Assembly: GCA_905236835.1 (NCBI GenBank)
Contig: CAJOQY010000043.1
Coordinates: 1 to 6,081 of the forward strand
Length of the DNA stretch: 6,081 bases
Origin: an uncultured Oscillibacter sp.
GTDB lineage: Bacteria > Bacillota > Clostridia > Oscillospirales > Oscillospiraceae
Direction: 5' to 3'
Shown here piece by piece: positions 1-5,843 of this stretch. The first letter of the stretch is position 1. Every line of letters starts with the position of its first letter. The notes under the pieces are model-generated. The model searched no databases and had not been told where the DNA came from. It saw only the letters and a program-made list of their open reading frames with translations. The position numbers were made by a program, and so were the translations under genes.

Positions 1-102
1 AACTTTCGGGAAACGGAACAGGTTGAAACGAGAAAAAGCAAAAACGTATTCATTGGATATGTTTTATATCGTTTGACTACGTTTTTTTGAATCAGGGCGA
101 TT
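1..102. other. Upstream leader, no recognisable gene
   Basis: Plus-strand frame 1 is open from the window edge to a TGA at 88-90, which would allow a 29-residue tail of an upstream gene. The translation does not resemble the C-terminus of RbfA, the protein usually encoded just before this DHH phosphoesterase. Frame 2 closes at about 76 and frame 3 within the first 25 bases. A poor -35/-10 pair can be drawn (TTGAAA at 23-28, TATTCA at 47-52), but it is too weak to call a promoter. The TGA at 88-90 is in frame with the next gene and limits how far upstream that gene can start. Confidence 0.4.
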
Positions 103-1239
103 ATGCTGACAGTACGGGAGACAGCGGAGTTATTGACGGGCAGTGATTATGATAATATATTGATTTTAACGCATATCCGCCCGGACGGGGATACGATAGG
201 CTGCGCGGCGGCGTTATGCGCCGGACTGCGGCGTCTGGGCAAACACGCGTATATGCTCTCGAATCCCGGGCTGACGGAGCATATGAAGCCGTATTGCGAA
301 TTATACGAACTGCCGGAGGATTATCCGCCGGAGCGGATTATATCCGCCGGAAACGCGGAGGAAAATCCGGAGGCAAATCCGGAAACGCCGGAGGAATCCC
401 CGGAAGAGAATCCGGATGAAATCATACTGGATGAAAATCCGGATGAAAATCCGGAAGCGGATCTGGAATCAGGCGAGGAATGGATATTCAAGCCGGGGAA
501 AAAGATTAAAATTATATCCGTCGATATTGCGACGGAGAATTTATTTCCCAAAAACGCGGAAATGTACAAAGGCCGGGTGGATCTGGCGATTGACCATCAT
601 CCGTCGTTTGAGGAGTTCGGGAAAAATAATATTGTCCGTCCGGACGCCGCCGCGTGCGGAGAATTATTATATGATATTTTATGCGCCATGGGGCGGATTA
701 CGCCGGAAATCGCCTTGCCGTTGTATGTCGCGATTGCGACGGACTGCGGCTGTTTCGCGTATAATAACACGACGGCGCATACGCACTCCGTGGCGTCGGC
801 TTTGATGAGAACGGGGATTGATTATCAGACGGTGAATAAAATCTTTTTCCGGACGAAAAGCCGAATCAGAATGCAATTGGAAGCCGCGATGTTACAGGAC
901 GCGATTTTCTGCGATCAAAATCGGATTGTGATTTTATCCGTGCCGCTGTCGCTGACGCGGGGCATGAACGCTACGGAAAGCGATCTGGAGGAATTATCGT
1001 CATTAGGCGGGCAGATTGAGGGCGTTGACTGCGCCGTGACCATGCGGGAACTGGAGCCGGACGTGTGGAAATTCTCTCTCCGGACAGGTAAGCGGATTAA
1101 CGCCACGGAAGCCTGCAAATTATTAGGCGGCGGCGGACACGCGGCGGCGGCGGGCTGTACGATACGCGGCGCGTCCTATGAAGAGGCGCGCGCCAGAATG
1201 CTCCGCGCGATTGTCCGGGTATCCGACGCGCAAATATAA
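103..1239 (+). CDS. nrnA: DHH/DHHA1 phosphoesterase, NrnA family (nanoRNase / pAp phosphatase)
   Basis: The family consists of cytoplasmic, Mn-dependent exonucleases that degrade 2-5 nt RNAs and often dephosphorylate 3'-phosphoadenosine 5'-phosphate (pAp). DHH motif I is HIRPDGD at residues 24-30 (H24, D28, D30), motif II is the Asp in SVDIA (D141), motif III is DHH at 164-166, and motif IV is ATDCG with D214. The DHHA1 substrate-binding motif GGGGHAAAAG begins at 342. All metal ligands are present, so the protein should be active. At 378 residues it is longer than typical members (about 310-330). The excess lies mainly in an acidic Asn-Pro-Glu-rich insert at about 85-126, between motifs I and II. 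The ATG start is well fixed because an in-frame TGA lies 12 bases upstream; the ribosome site (AGGGCGAT, close to the ATG) is mediocre. The gene is followed by truB on the same strand. A related DHH enzyme acting on cyclic dinucleotides or their breakdown products is possible, but size and lack of membrane or PAS domains argue against GdpP. Confidence 0.88.
   Translation: MLTVRETAELLTGSDYDNILILTHIRPDGDTIGCAAALCAGLRRLGKHAYMLSNPGLTEHMKPYCELYELPEDYPPERIISAGNAEENPEANPETPEESPEENPDEIILDENPDENPEADLESGEEWIFKPGKKIKIISVDIATENLFPKNAEMYKGRVDLAIDHHPSFEEFGKNNIVRPDAAACGELLYDILCAMGRITPEIALPLYVAIATDCGCFAYNNTTAHTHSVASALMRTGIDYQTVNKIFFRTKSRIRMQLEAAMLQDAIFCDQNRIVILSVPLSLTRGMNATESDLEELSSLGGQIEGVDCAVTMRELEPDVWKFSLRTGKRINATEACKLLGGGGHAAAAGCTIRGASYEEARARMLRAIVRVSDAQI
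355..480 (+). repeat. Acidic low-complexity repeat insert inside nrnA
   Basis: This stretch encodes residues 85-126 of the DHH protein, dominated by Glu, Asp, Asn and Pro in degenerate NP(E/D)(E/x) units. The 7-mer AATCCGG recurs at 364, 376, 409, 436 and 448, and the 12-mer GGATGAAAATCC is duplicated exactly in tandem at 429-440 and 441-452. The reading frame is kept throughout. It probably forms a disordered, negatively charged loop between the first two DHH motifs and probably grew by replication slippage; both points are inference. Confidence 0.8.
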
Positions 1240-1240
1240 T
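1211..1240 (+). promoter_or_regulatory. Possible internal promoter at the end of nrnA
   Basis: TTGTCC (1211-1216) is followed after 18 bases by a perfect TATAAT (1235-1240), which overlaps the nrnA stop codon. Three more perfect TATAAT hexamers follow at 1249, 1257 and 1268. It could provide separate transcription of truB. In AT-only DNA such hexamers arise easily and the -35 matches only four of six bases, so the call is weak. Confidence 0.2.
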
Positions 1241-1277
1241 AATTATTATATAATAATATAATAATTATATAATTATT
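1234..1277. repeat. AT-only palindromic spacer between nrnA and truB
   Basis: All 44 bases are A or T. There are two perfect 18-bp palindromes, at 1234-1251 (ATATAATAATTATTATAT, containing the nrnA TAA stop) and 1260-1277 (AATAATTATATAATTATT). As RNA, 1239-1251 can pair perfectly with 1256-1268 as a 13-bp, all A-U stem with a 4-base loop. The 12-mer ATAATTATATAA at 1261-1272 recurs in the ribF-pcrA spacer. There is no GC-rich stem or T-tract, so it is not a standard terminator. The remainder of the gap to truB (1278-1320) shows no further structure. Confidence 0.7.
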
Positions 1278-1320
1278 GAAATTAAATAATTTATATCGCG
1301 AAAGAATATATGATATATTT

Positions 1321-2211
1321 ATGCCAAATGGAATTATAATTATAGACAAGCCGTCCGGCTGGACCAGCATGGACGTATGCGCGAAATTAAGAGGGATTTT
1401 AAAAGAACGCCGGGTCGGACACGGCGGAACGCTGGATCCGATGGCGACCGGCGTTTTGCCCGTATTTGTGGGAAACGCGACAAAAGCCGTACAATTCGCG
1501 GAAAACGGTCAAAAAGAATATCTCGGCGGCCTGCGTCTTGGGGTGATCACGGATACGCAGGATATAACCGGGAATATTCTGGAATCGCGTTTTGTTGATA
1601 ATCATCATATCACGCCCGAACGCGTGCGGGATGTGATGAAAAAATTTACCGGTGAAATAGATCAAATACCGCCCATGTATTCGGCGGTGAAAATCAACGG
1701 CCAAAAATTATATCAACTGGCGCGCAAAGGCCGCGAAATCCCGCGTCCGCCCCGGCGCGTGATAATTTATGAACTTGAATTATTAAAACAAGAAAACCGG
1801 ACGGATTTTCTGTTTCGCTGTCTGTGCTCAAAGGGTACTTATATCAGAACATTATGTTATGATTTGGGCATGGCGCTTGGCTGCGGCGGCGCGTTATATT
1901 CGCTCCGACGGACCATGGCGGCGGGCTTTCATGAGTCCGAAGCCGTCACGCTGTCGGAAATCGAGACAATCACACGGGAAAGCGGCGATTGCGGCGCGTT
2001 TCTGCGTCCCGCGGACAGTTTATTCGCCGCGTATCCCGCGTATACGGCCCCGTCGCCGGACGTTGAACGCCGCGTTCTCAACGGGAATCCGTTCCGGGTC
2101 CGGGAGCCGGTTTCAAACGGCATTTATCGCGTTTACGCCCAAAACGGCGCGTTCCTGTGCCTGTCCGACGCGCGAAACGGCGTCTTTACGTCGCGAAAAA
2201 ATTTCTTTTAA
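1321..2211 (+). CDS. truB: tRNA pseudouridine(55) synthase TruB
   Basis: TruB isomerises U55 in the T-loop of most tRNAs to pseudouridine and also acts as a tRNA folding chaperone. The 296-residue length is normal. The N-terminus GIIIIDKPSGWTS (4-16) is the classic TruB opening. The catalytic motif GGTLDPMATGVL (35-46) carries the nucleophile D39. KEYLGGLRLGVITDTQDITG is at 65-84 with the conserved Tyr at 67, and SKGTYIRTLCYDLG (170-183) carries the conserved Arg at 176. The last roughly 60 residues form the small C-terminal RNA-binding region. I place the start at ATG 1321 because family homology begins there; the frame stays open to a TTG at 1276, but that extension only translates the AT-rich spacer. 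No good Shine-Dalgarno sequence lies within 15 bases of 1321, unlike ribF and pcrA, so translation may rely on an unstructured AU-rich leader. Confidence 0.95.
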   Translation: MPNGIIIIDKPSGWTSMDVCAKLRGILKERRVGHGGTLDPMATGVLPVFVGNATKAVQFAENGQKEYLGGLRLGVITDTQDITGNILESRFVDNHHITPERVRDVMKKFTGEIDQIPPMYSAVKINGQKLYQLARKGREIPRPPRRVIIYELELLKQENRTDFLFRCLCSKGTYIRTLCYDLGMALGCGGALYSLRRTMAAGFHESEAVTLSEIETITRESGDCGAFLRPADSLFAAYPAYTAPSPDVERRVLNGNPFRVREPVSNGIYRVYAQNGAFLCLSDARNGVFTSRKNFF

Positions 2212-2289
2212 ATTTTTAAAATATTTTTGATTTATTTCATTTTTATTGAATTTTTTATTGAAATTAATCATCAGAAAGGAGGCCGCGCC
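2212..2289. other. AT-rich spacer between truB and ribF
   Basis: The first roughly 55 bases are strongly T-rich and contain an imperfect tandem repeat, TTTTATTGAA at 2241-2250 and 2253-2262. Unlike the spacers after nrnA and ribF it is not palindromic, and the truB stop is not part of TATAAT. I found no convincing terminator or promoter, which is consistent with read-through into ribF. Confidence 0.5.
2275..2282 (+). promoter_or_regulatory. Ribosome binding site of ribF
   Basis: AAAGGAGG is a near-perfect Shine-Dalgarno sequence, with 7 bases between it and ATG 2290. It decides the ribF start over the open reading frame that extends upstream to 2227. Confidence 0.9.
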
Positions 2290-3189
2290 ATGCGGGAAAC
2301 CGTAATCGCTTTGGGATTTTTTGACGGCGTCCATCTGGGACACGCCGCTTTATTGCGCCGCGCCGTTGTCGAAGCCAAACGCCGGAACGCCGTCAGCGCG
2401 ATTTTTACGTTTGACCGTCCGCCGAAAGAGGTCGTCACGGGCGAGCCGTATCCATTGATAAACTCCCCGCAGGACCGCGCCGATCTGGCCCGGCGTCTAT
2501 ACGGCATTCAGGAAGTCATTACCGCGCCTTTTGACCGCCGCATGATGACAACTCCATGGGATGAGTTTATCCCGTCTCTCGTCGAACGATTTCACGCCGT
2601 GCGTTTAATCGCCGGACACGATCACAGATTTGGCTATCAAAACGCGGGAAATCCGGAACTGCTTGTCCAAAAATGCGCCGAACTGGGTCTCGGCTGTGAT
2701 ATTATCCCGCAAGTCTCCATCGGCGGCGTCACGGTCAGTTCGTCTTATATCCGGAAACTGCTGGAAGCCGGCGACATGGAGGAAGCCAATCGCTTTCTTG
2801 GCCATCCCCATGTATTAACGCAGGAAGTCCGGCACGGGCATCAGGTGGGCCGTACCATGGAGATTCCGACGATTAATTTTACACTGCCATTCAATGTCCT
2901 TTCCCCGGCGCGCGGCGTCTATATCAGCAGCGTCATTCTGCCTGACGGAACGCGCTGTCCCGGCGTTACCAATATCGGCTCCCGTCCCACGGCGCGAAAC
3001 GGCGATGATCTGACCGTGGAGACATGGCTGTTAAATTTCAACGGCAATTTATATGGCCGACGGGTCCGGCTGGAATTCCGCCGCCGTCTCCGGGATGAGA
3101 TTCCGTTCCCGTCTCTGGATGATCTGCACCGGCAAATTTTAATCGACGCCGATGACGCCCGCCTCTGGTTCCGGGAACATCCGTTATAA
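2290..3189 (+). CDS. ribF: Bifunctional riboflavin kinase / FAD synthetase RibF
   Basis: RibF phosphorylates riboflavin to FMN and then adenylates FMN to FAD in the cytoplasm. The 299-residue protein has the usual two modules. The N-terminal nucleotidyltransferase carries GFFDGVHLGH (9-18), GHDHRFG (109-115) and SSSYIR (150-155), a variant of the ISST-x-IR adenylation motif. The C-terminal flavokinase starts near 178 with GRTMEIPTINF (187-197), followed by GVYISSV (209-215), TNIGSRPT (227-234) and VETWLLNF (243-250) with E244 as the probable catalytic base. One oddity is Glu191 where most family members have Gly in GRTxGxPTxN; the adjacent Pro-Thr and Asn are kept. The N-terminus is shorter than in many homologues, beginning directly at the first Rossmann strand. 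The start is set by the strong ribosome site. It sits between truB and pcrA on the same strand, and no FMN riboswitch is visible upstream. Confidence 0.95.
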   Translation: MRETVIALGFFDGVHLGHAALLRRAVVEAKRRNAVSAIFTFDRPPKEVVTGEPYPLINSPQDRADLARRLYGIQEVITAPFDRRMMTTPWDEFIPSLVERFHAVRLIAGHDHRFGYQNAGNPELLVQKCAELGLGCDIIPQVSIGGVTVSSSYIRKLLEAGDMEEANRFLGHPHVLTQEVRHGHQVGRTMEIPTINFTLPFNVLSPARGVYISSVILPDGTRCPGVTNIGSRPTARNGDDLTVETWLLNFNGNLYGRRVRLEFRRRLRDEIPFPSLDDLHRQILIDADDARLWFREHPL

Positions 3190-3230
3190 TTATTATATTA
3201 TTATATTATATTATAATTATATAAATTATA
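3184..3230. repeat. AT-only spacer between ribF and pcrA
   Basis: All 47 bases are A or T, starting inside the last ribF codons. It contains TATAATTAT (3185-3193) and its reverse complement ATAATTATA (3213-3221), which could form a 9-bp stem with a 19-base loop. It also contains the 12-mer ATAATTATATAA (3213-3224), identical to 1261-1272 in the nrnA-truB spacer. The ribF stop TAA lies inside TATAAT (3185-3190). It does not resemble a factor-independent terminator. Confidence 0.65.
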
Positions 3231-3245
3231 TTTTTATCAAATTTC

Positions 3246-3256
3246 AAGGCGGTGAT
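3246..3256 (+). promoter_or_regulatory. Ribosome binding site of pcrA
   Basis: AAGGCGGTGAT matches the anti-Shine-Dalgarno complement AAGGAGGTGAT at 10 of 11 bases and sits just before ATG 3260. It fixes that start against an open frame that reaches back into ribF at 3152. Confidence 0.9.
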
Positions 3257-3259
3257 GAT

Positions 3260-5746
3260 ATGGGCATAGATATAAACAAAGCCGTTCCGGATCCGGCTTT
3301 CGCGGCGCGGTTTCTCGCCGCGCGGCGGGACGTGATCGCGCGGGACCTGCGGAAACTCAATCCCATGCAGAGACAGGCGGCCATGACAACCGAAGGACCG
3401 CTTTTGATTCTGGCCGGGGCCGGCAGCGGGAAAACAACGACTTTAATCCAGCGCGTTTATAATCTTTTAACTTACGGACGCGCGTCGGATCCTGATAATC
3501 ATTTTATTCCGGACACCGTCACGGAAGACGATCTCGTTTTTCTGGAATCGTTCCCGGACCATCCGACGGAAGAGGAATTTTCGCGTATGCGGGATTTGTG
3601 CGCCGTGGAGCCGCCGAAGCCGTGGCAGATTTTAGCCATTACGTTTACCAATAAAGCCGCCGGGGAACTGAAAGACCGTCTGGCCGCGCGGCTTGGCCCG
3701 TCCGTCGCCGGTGACGTGTGGGCGTCCACGTTTCATTCCGCCTGTGTGCGTATCCTGCGGCGTTATATAGATTCCATCGGCTTTGAGCGTGATTTCACAA
3801 TCTACGACACGGACGATTCCCAGCGCGTCATGCGCGAAATTATAAAAGAACACAATCTTGACAAGCGTATATTTTCAGAAAAAGCGATCCTGCGCGAAAT
3901 CGGCAAGGCGAAAGATCAATATATTTCGCCGGAAGAGTATCCCAAATGGGCCGCCGGCAATCATCCCCATGATCCGGGCAACGCTATATACGCCAAATTA
4001 TACGCCCGTTACGAGGAATATTTACACGCCGCCAACGCGCTGGATTTTGATGATATTATATTCCATACCGTCACGCTTTTGAAAGAAAATCCGGAAGCGA
4101 AAGAATATTATCAAAATCAATTCCATTACGTTTTAGTGGACGAATATCAGGACACGAATTATCTGCAATATCAATTGACATCCCTGCTGACGGAACGCCG
4201 CCGGAATCTCTGCGTCGTCGGCGACGATGATCAGTCTATTTACGCGTTCCGGGGCGCGGATATACGCAATATCCGCGAGTTTGAACAGGATTTCCCGGAC
4301 GCCCGCGTGGTTTTATTAGAACAAAATTACAGGTCAACGCCGAATATTTTAAACGCCGCGAACGCCGTTATCAGCCGCAATTCCAATCGAAATCATCATA
4401 AAAAGCTCTGGACAAAAAATCCGCTGGGAGAAACCGTGCGGGTCAATACATTGCGCAACGAATCCGAAGAGGCGGATTTCATCGCCCATGAAATCGAACG
4501 CGCCGTCCGGAACGGAGGCGGACATTATCGGGATTACGCGATTTTATATCGCATTAACGCCCTGTCCAACGCGCTGGAAGCGGCTCTGCGCAACCGCCGG
4601 ATTCCATATAAAATCATAGGCGGATTGAAATTCTTTGACCGCGCCGAAATCAAAGACCTGCTCGCCTATCTGCAAGTGGCCCATAACACAATGGATGATT
4701 TTCGCCTAAGACGTATTATCAATCGGCCCGCGCGCGGAATCGGCGCGCTGACGGTCCAGAGATTATCCGATCTGGCCCAGCGGGAAGGCGCGTCTTTATA
4801 TGAAATTATTCAATGCGCGGACCAGTTCCCGGAATTGAAAACCGCGAGTAAAAAATTATTAGCGTTCGGCAAAACGCTGTATGGATTTTATCAGCGTCGT
4901 GAAGGCTCCGTATTGGATTTATTCGACGCCGTGCGCGTCGAAACCGGTTATGATGACGCCCTGCGGCGGAAAAACGACGACGACAGCGCCGCCCGTCTGG
5001 AAAATATTCAGGAACTTCGATCCGATATATCCCGCTTTGTCGAACAAAATCCGGAAGATCACTCCCTGTTCGCGTATTTAAATAAAATTTCTCTTTATAC
5101 GTCGCTGGATGATTTGTCTCAATCCGACGATTATGTCACGATGATGACAGTACACTCCGCGAAAGGTCTGGAATTTCCGACAGTCTATGTCGCGGGCATG
5201 GAAAAGGGCCTTTTCCCGTCATACAACGCGGATTCGGAAGAAGCCATGGAAGAGGAACGGCGGCTCTGTTACGTCGCCATGACCCGCGCGAAAGATCAAT
5301 TAATTTTATGCAACGCCAAACGGCGTATGCGCGGCGGAATGCCGTCCGACACGGAGCCTTCCCAGTTTTTAGACGAAATACCCGAGCCATATCTCAACTG
5401 GAAGGGCAAACATTTATTTTCTTCCCCGATGGACAACTATTTCGCCCGCTCTTACGGCGGTTTCAGTTCCGGCGGCGATTCCGCCCGGACAGCGCGAAAG
5501 ATCGAACCCGCGCCGCGGACACGCGAAAATACGCGTATCTATCAGCCGACAAGCGAAAACAGCGCTTCCGATCAGCCCCTGTCTTTATCCGTCGGCGACG
5601 CCGTGACGCACACCGTATTCGGCCCGGGAACCGTCGTTTCCGTACAGCCCGTGGCAAGCGATGTCATGGCGCGGATTGATTTTGAAAACGTCGGCGTAAA
5701 AAAATTAATGCTGAAATACGCCAGCGCGCTGATGCGTAAAATATAA
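3260..5746 (+). CDS. pcrA: ATP-dependent DNA helicase PcrA/UvrD (superfamily 1A)
   Basis: This 3'-5' helicase/translocase acts in nucleotide excision repair, in clearing RecA and stalled complexes, and in plasmid rolling-circle replication in Gram-positives. All SF1A motifs are intact in 828 residues: Q motif LNPMQRQA (33-40), Walker A GAGSGKTT (53-60), Ia ITFTNKAA (127-134), Ib STFHSACVRILRR (156-168), II VDEYQDTN (293-300), III GDDDQSIYAFRG (321-332), IV QNYRST (355-360), V TVHSAKGLEF (630-639) and VI YVAMTRAKD (671-679). An additional segment of about 45 residues (about 72-118) separates Walker A from motif Ia; the usual gap is only about 20-25 residues. A Ser/Arg/Thr-rich linker at about 718-775 leads to a C-terminal Tudor-like domain (about 777-828, with VFGPGTVVSV), the part known in PcrA/UvrD to contact RNA polymerase. 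The Tudor domain and motif set favour PcrA over Rep or AddA. It is the last gene before the terminator. Confidence 0.95.
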   Translation: MGIDINKAVPDPAFAARFLAARRDVIARDLRKLNPMQRQAAMTTEGPLLILAGAGSGKTTTLIQRVYNLLTYGRASDPDNHFIPDTVTEDDLVFLESFPDHPTEEEFSRMRDLCAVEPPKPWQILAITFTNKAAGELKDRLAARLGPSVAGDVWASTFHSACVRILRRYIDSIGFERDFTIYDTDDSQRVMREIIKEHNLDKRIFSEKAILREIGKAKDQYISPEEYPKWAAGNHPHDPGNAIYAKLYARYEEYLHAANALDFDDIIFHTVTLLKENPEAKEYYQNQFHYVLVDEYQDTNYLQYQLTSLLTERRRNLCVVGDDDQSIYAFRGADIRNIREFEQDFPDARVVLLEQNYRSTPNILNAANAVISRNSNRNHHKKLWTKNPLGETVRVNTLRNESEEADFIAHEIERAVRNGGGHYRDYAILYRINALSNALEAALRNRRIPYKIIGGLKFFDRAEIKDLLAYLQVAHNTMDDFRLRRIINRPARGIGALTVQRLSDLAQREGASLYEIIQCADQFPELKTASKKLLAFGKTLYGFYQRREGSVLDLFDAVRVETGYDDALRRKNDDDSAARLENIQELRSDISRFVEQNPEDHSLFAYLNKISLYTSLDDLSQSDDYVTMMTVHSAKGLEFPTVYVAGMEKGLFPSYNADSEEAMEEERRLCYVAMTRAKDQLILCNAKRRMRGGMPSDTEPSQFLDEIPEPYLNWKGKHLFSSPMDNYFARSYGGFSSGGDSARTARKIEPAPRTRENTRIYQPTSENSASDQPLSLSVGDAVTHTVFGPGTVVSVQPVASDVMARIDFENVGVKKLMLKYASALMRKI

Positions 5747-5764
5747 TTATATATTTATTTTATC

Positions 5765-5824
5765 AAAAAACAATCCTGATCGGCCTTGAGATTGATTTCT
5801 CAACAGCCGTCAGGATTATTTTTT
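5765..5824. terminator. Strong bidirectional intrinsic terminator
   Basis: The stem is AATCCTGA (5772-5779) with TCAGGATT (5810-5817), then CGGC (5781-5784) with GCCG (5806-5809), then TTGAGA (5786-5791) with TCTCAA (5798-5803). This gives 18 base pairs, interrupted by a single-base bulge and a 1x2 internal loop, closing on a 6-base loop TTGATT. Six T residues follow at 5819-5824, and six A residues precede at 5765-5770, so the minus strand also has a T-tract. It lies between the convergent pcrA stop (5746) and the minus-strand gene stop (5844) and can serve both. Confidence 0.93.
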
Positions 5825-5843
5825 ATTATATTTTTATATATTC

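Noticed and set aside
23..52. Promoter with TTGAAA and TATTCA before nrnA
   Set aside because: The -10 matches the consensus poorly and the spacing is 18; not distinguishable from chance.
321..569. Minus-strand open frame encoding a Ser/Gly/Phe repeat protein
   Set aside because: It is the antisense of the acidic repeat in nrnA; the repeat pattern comes from the coding strand, and nrnA has intact catalytic motifs across this region.
1276..1320. Upstream TTG start giving TruB 15 additional residues
   Set aside because: The extension only translates AT-rich spacer and has no homology to TruB N-termini; the family sequence begins at ATG 1321.
1399..1704. Minus-strand 101-codon open frame inside truB
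   Set aside because: It lies entirely within a clearly conserved truB, shows no recognisable motifs, and is expected in CpG-rich coding DNA.
3184..3230. Short AT repeats as a CRISPR-like or tandem satellite array
   Set aside because: No regular unit and spacer structure; it is low-complexity A/T sequence with irregular periodicity.
3152..3259. N-terminal extension of PcrA overlapping ribF, with an apparent Tyr/Ile-rich membrane segment
   Set aside because: The hydrophobic run is just the translation of the AT-only spacer; a near-perfect ribosome binding site precedes ATG 3260.
5308..5679. Plus-strand Arg-rich 123-codon frame inside the end of pcrA
   Set aside because: Out-of-frame reading of pcrA; Arg-rich composition comes from CGN codons created by the CpG-rich sequence.
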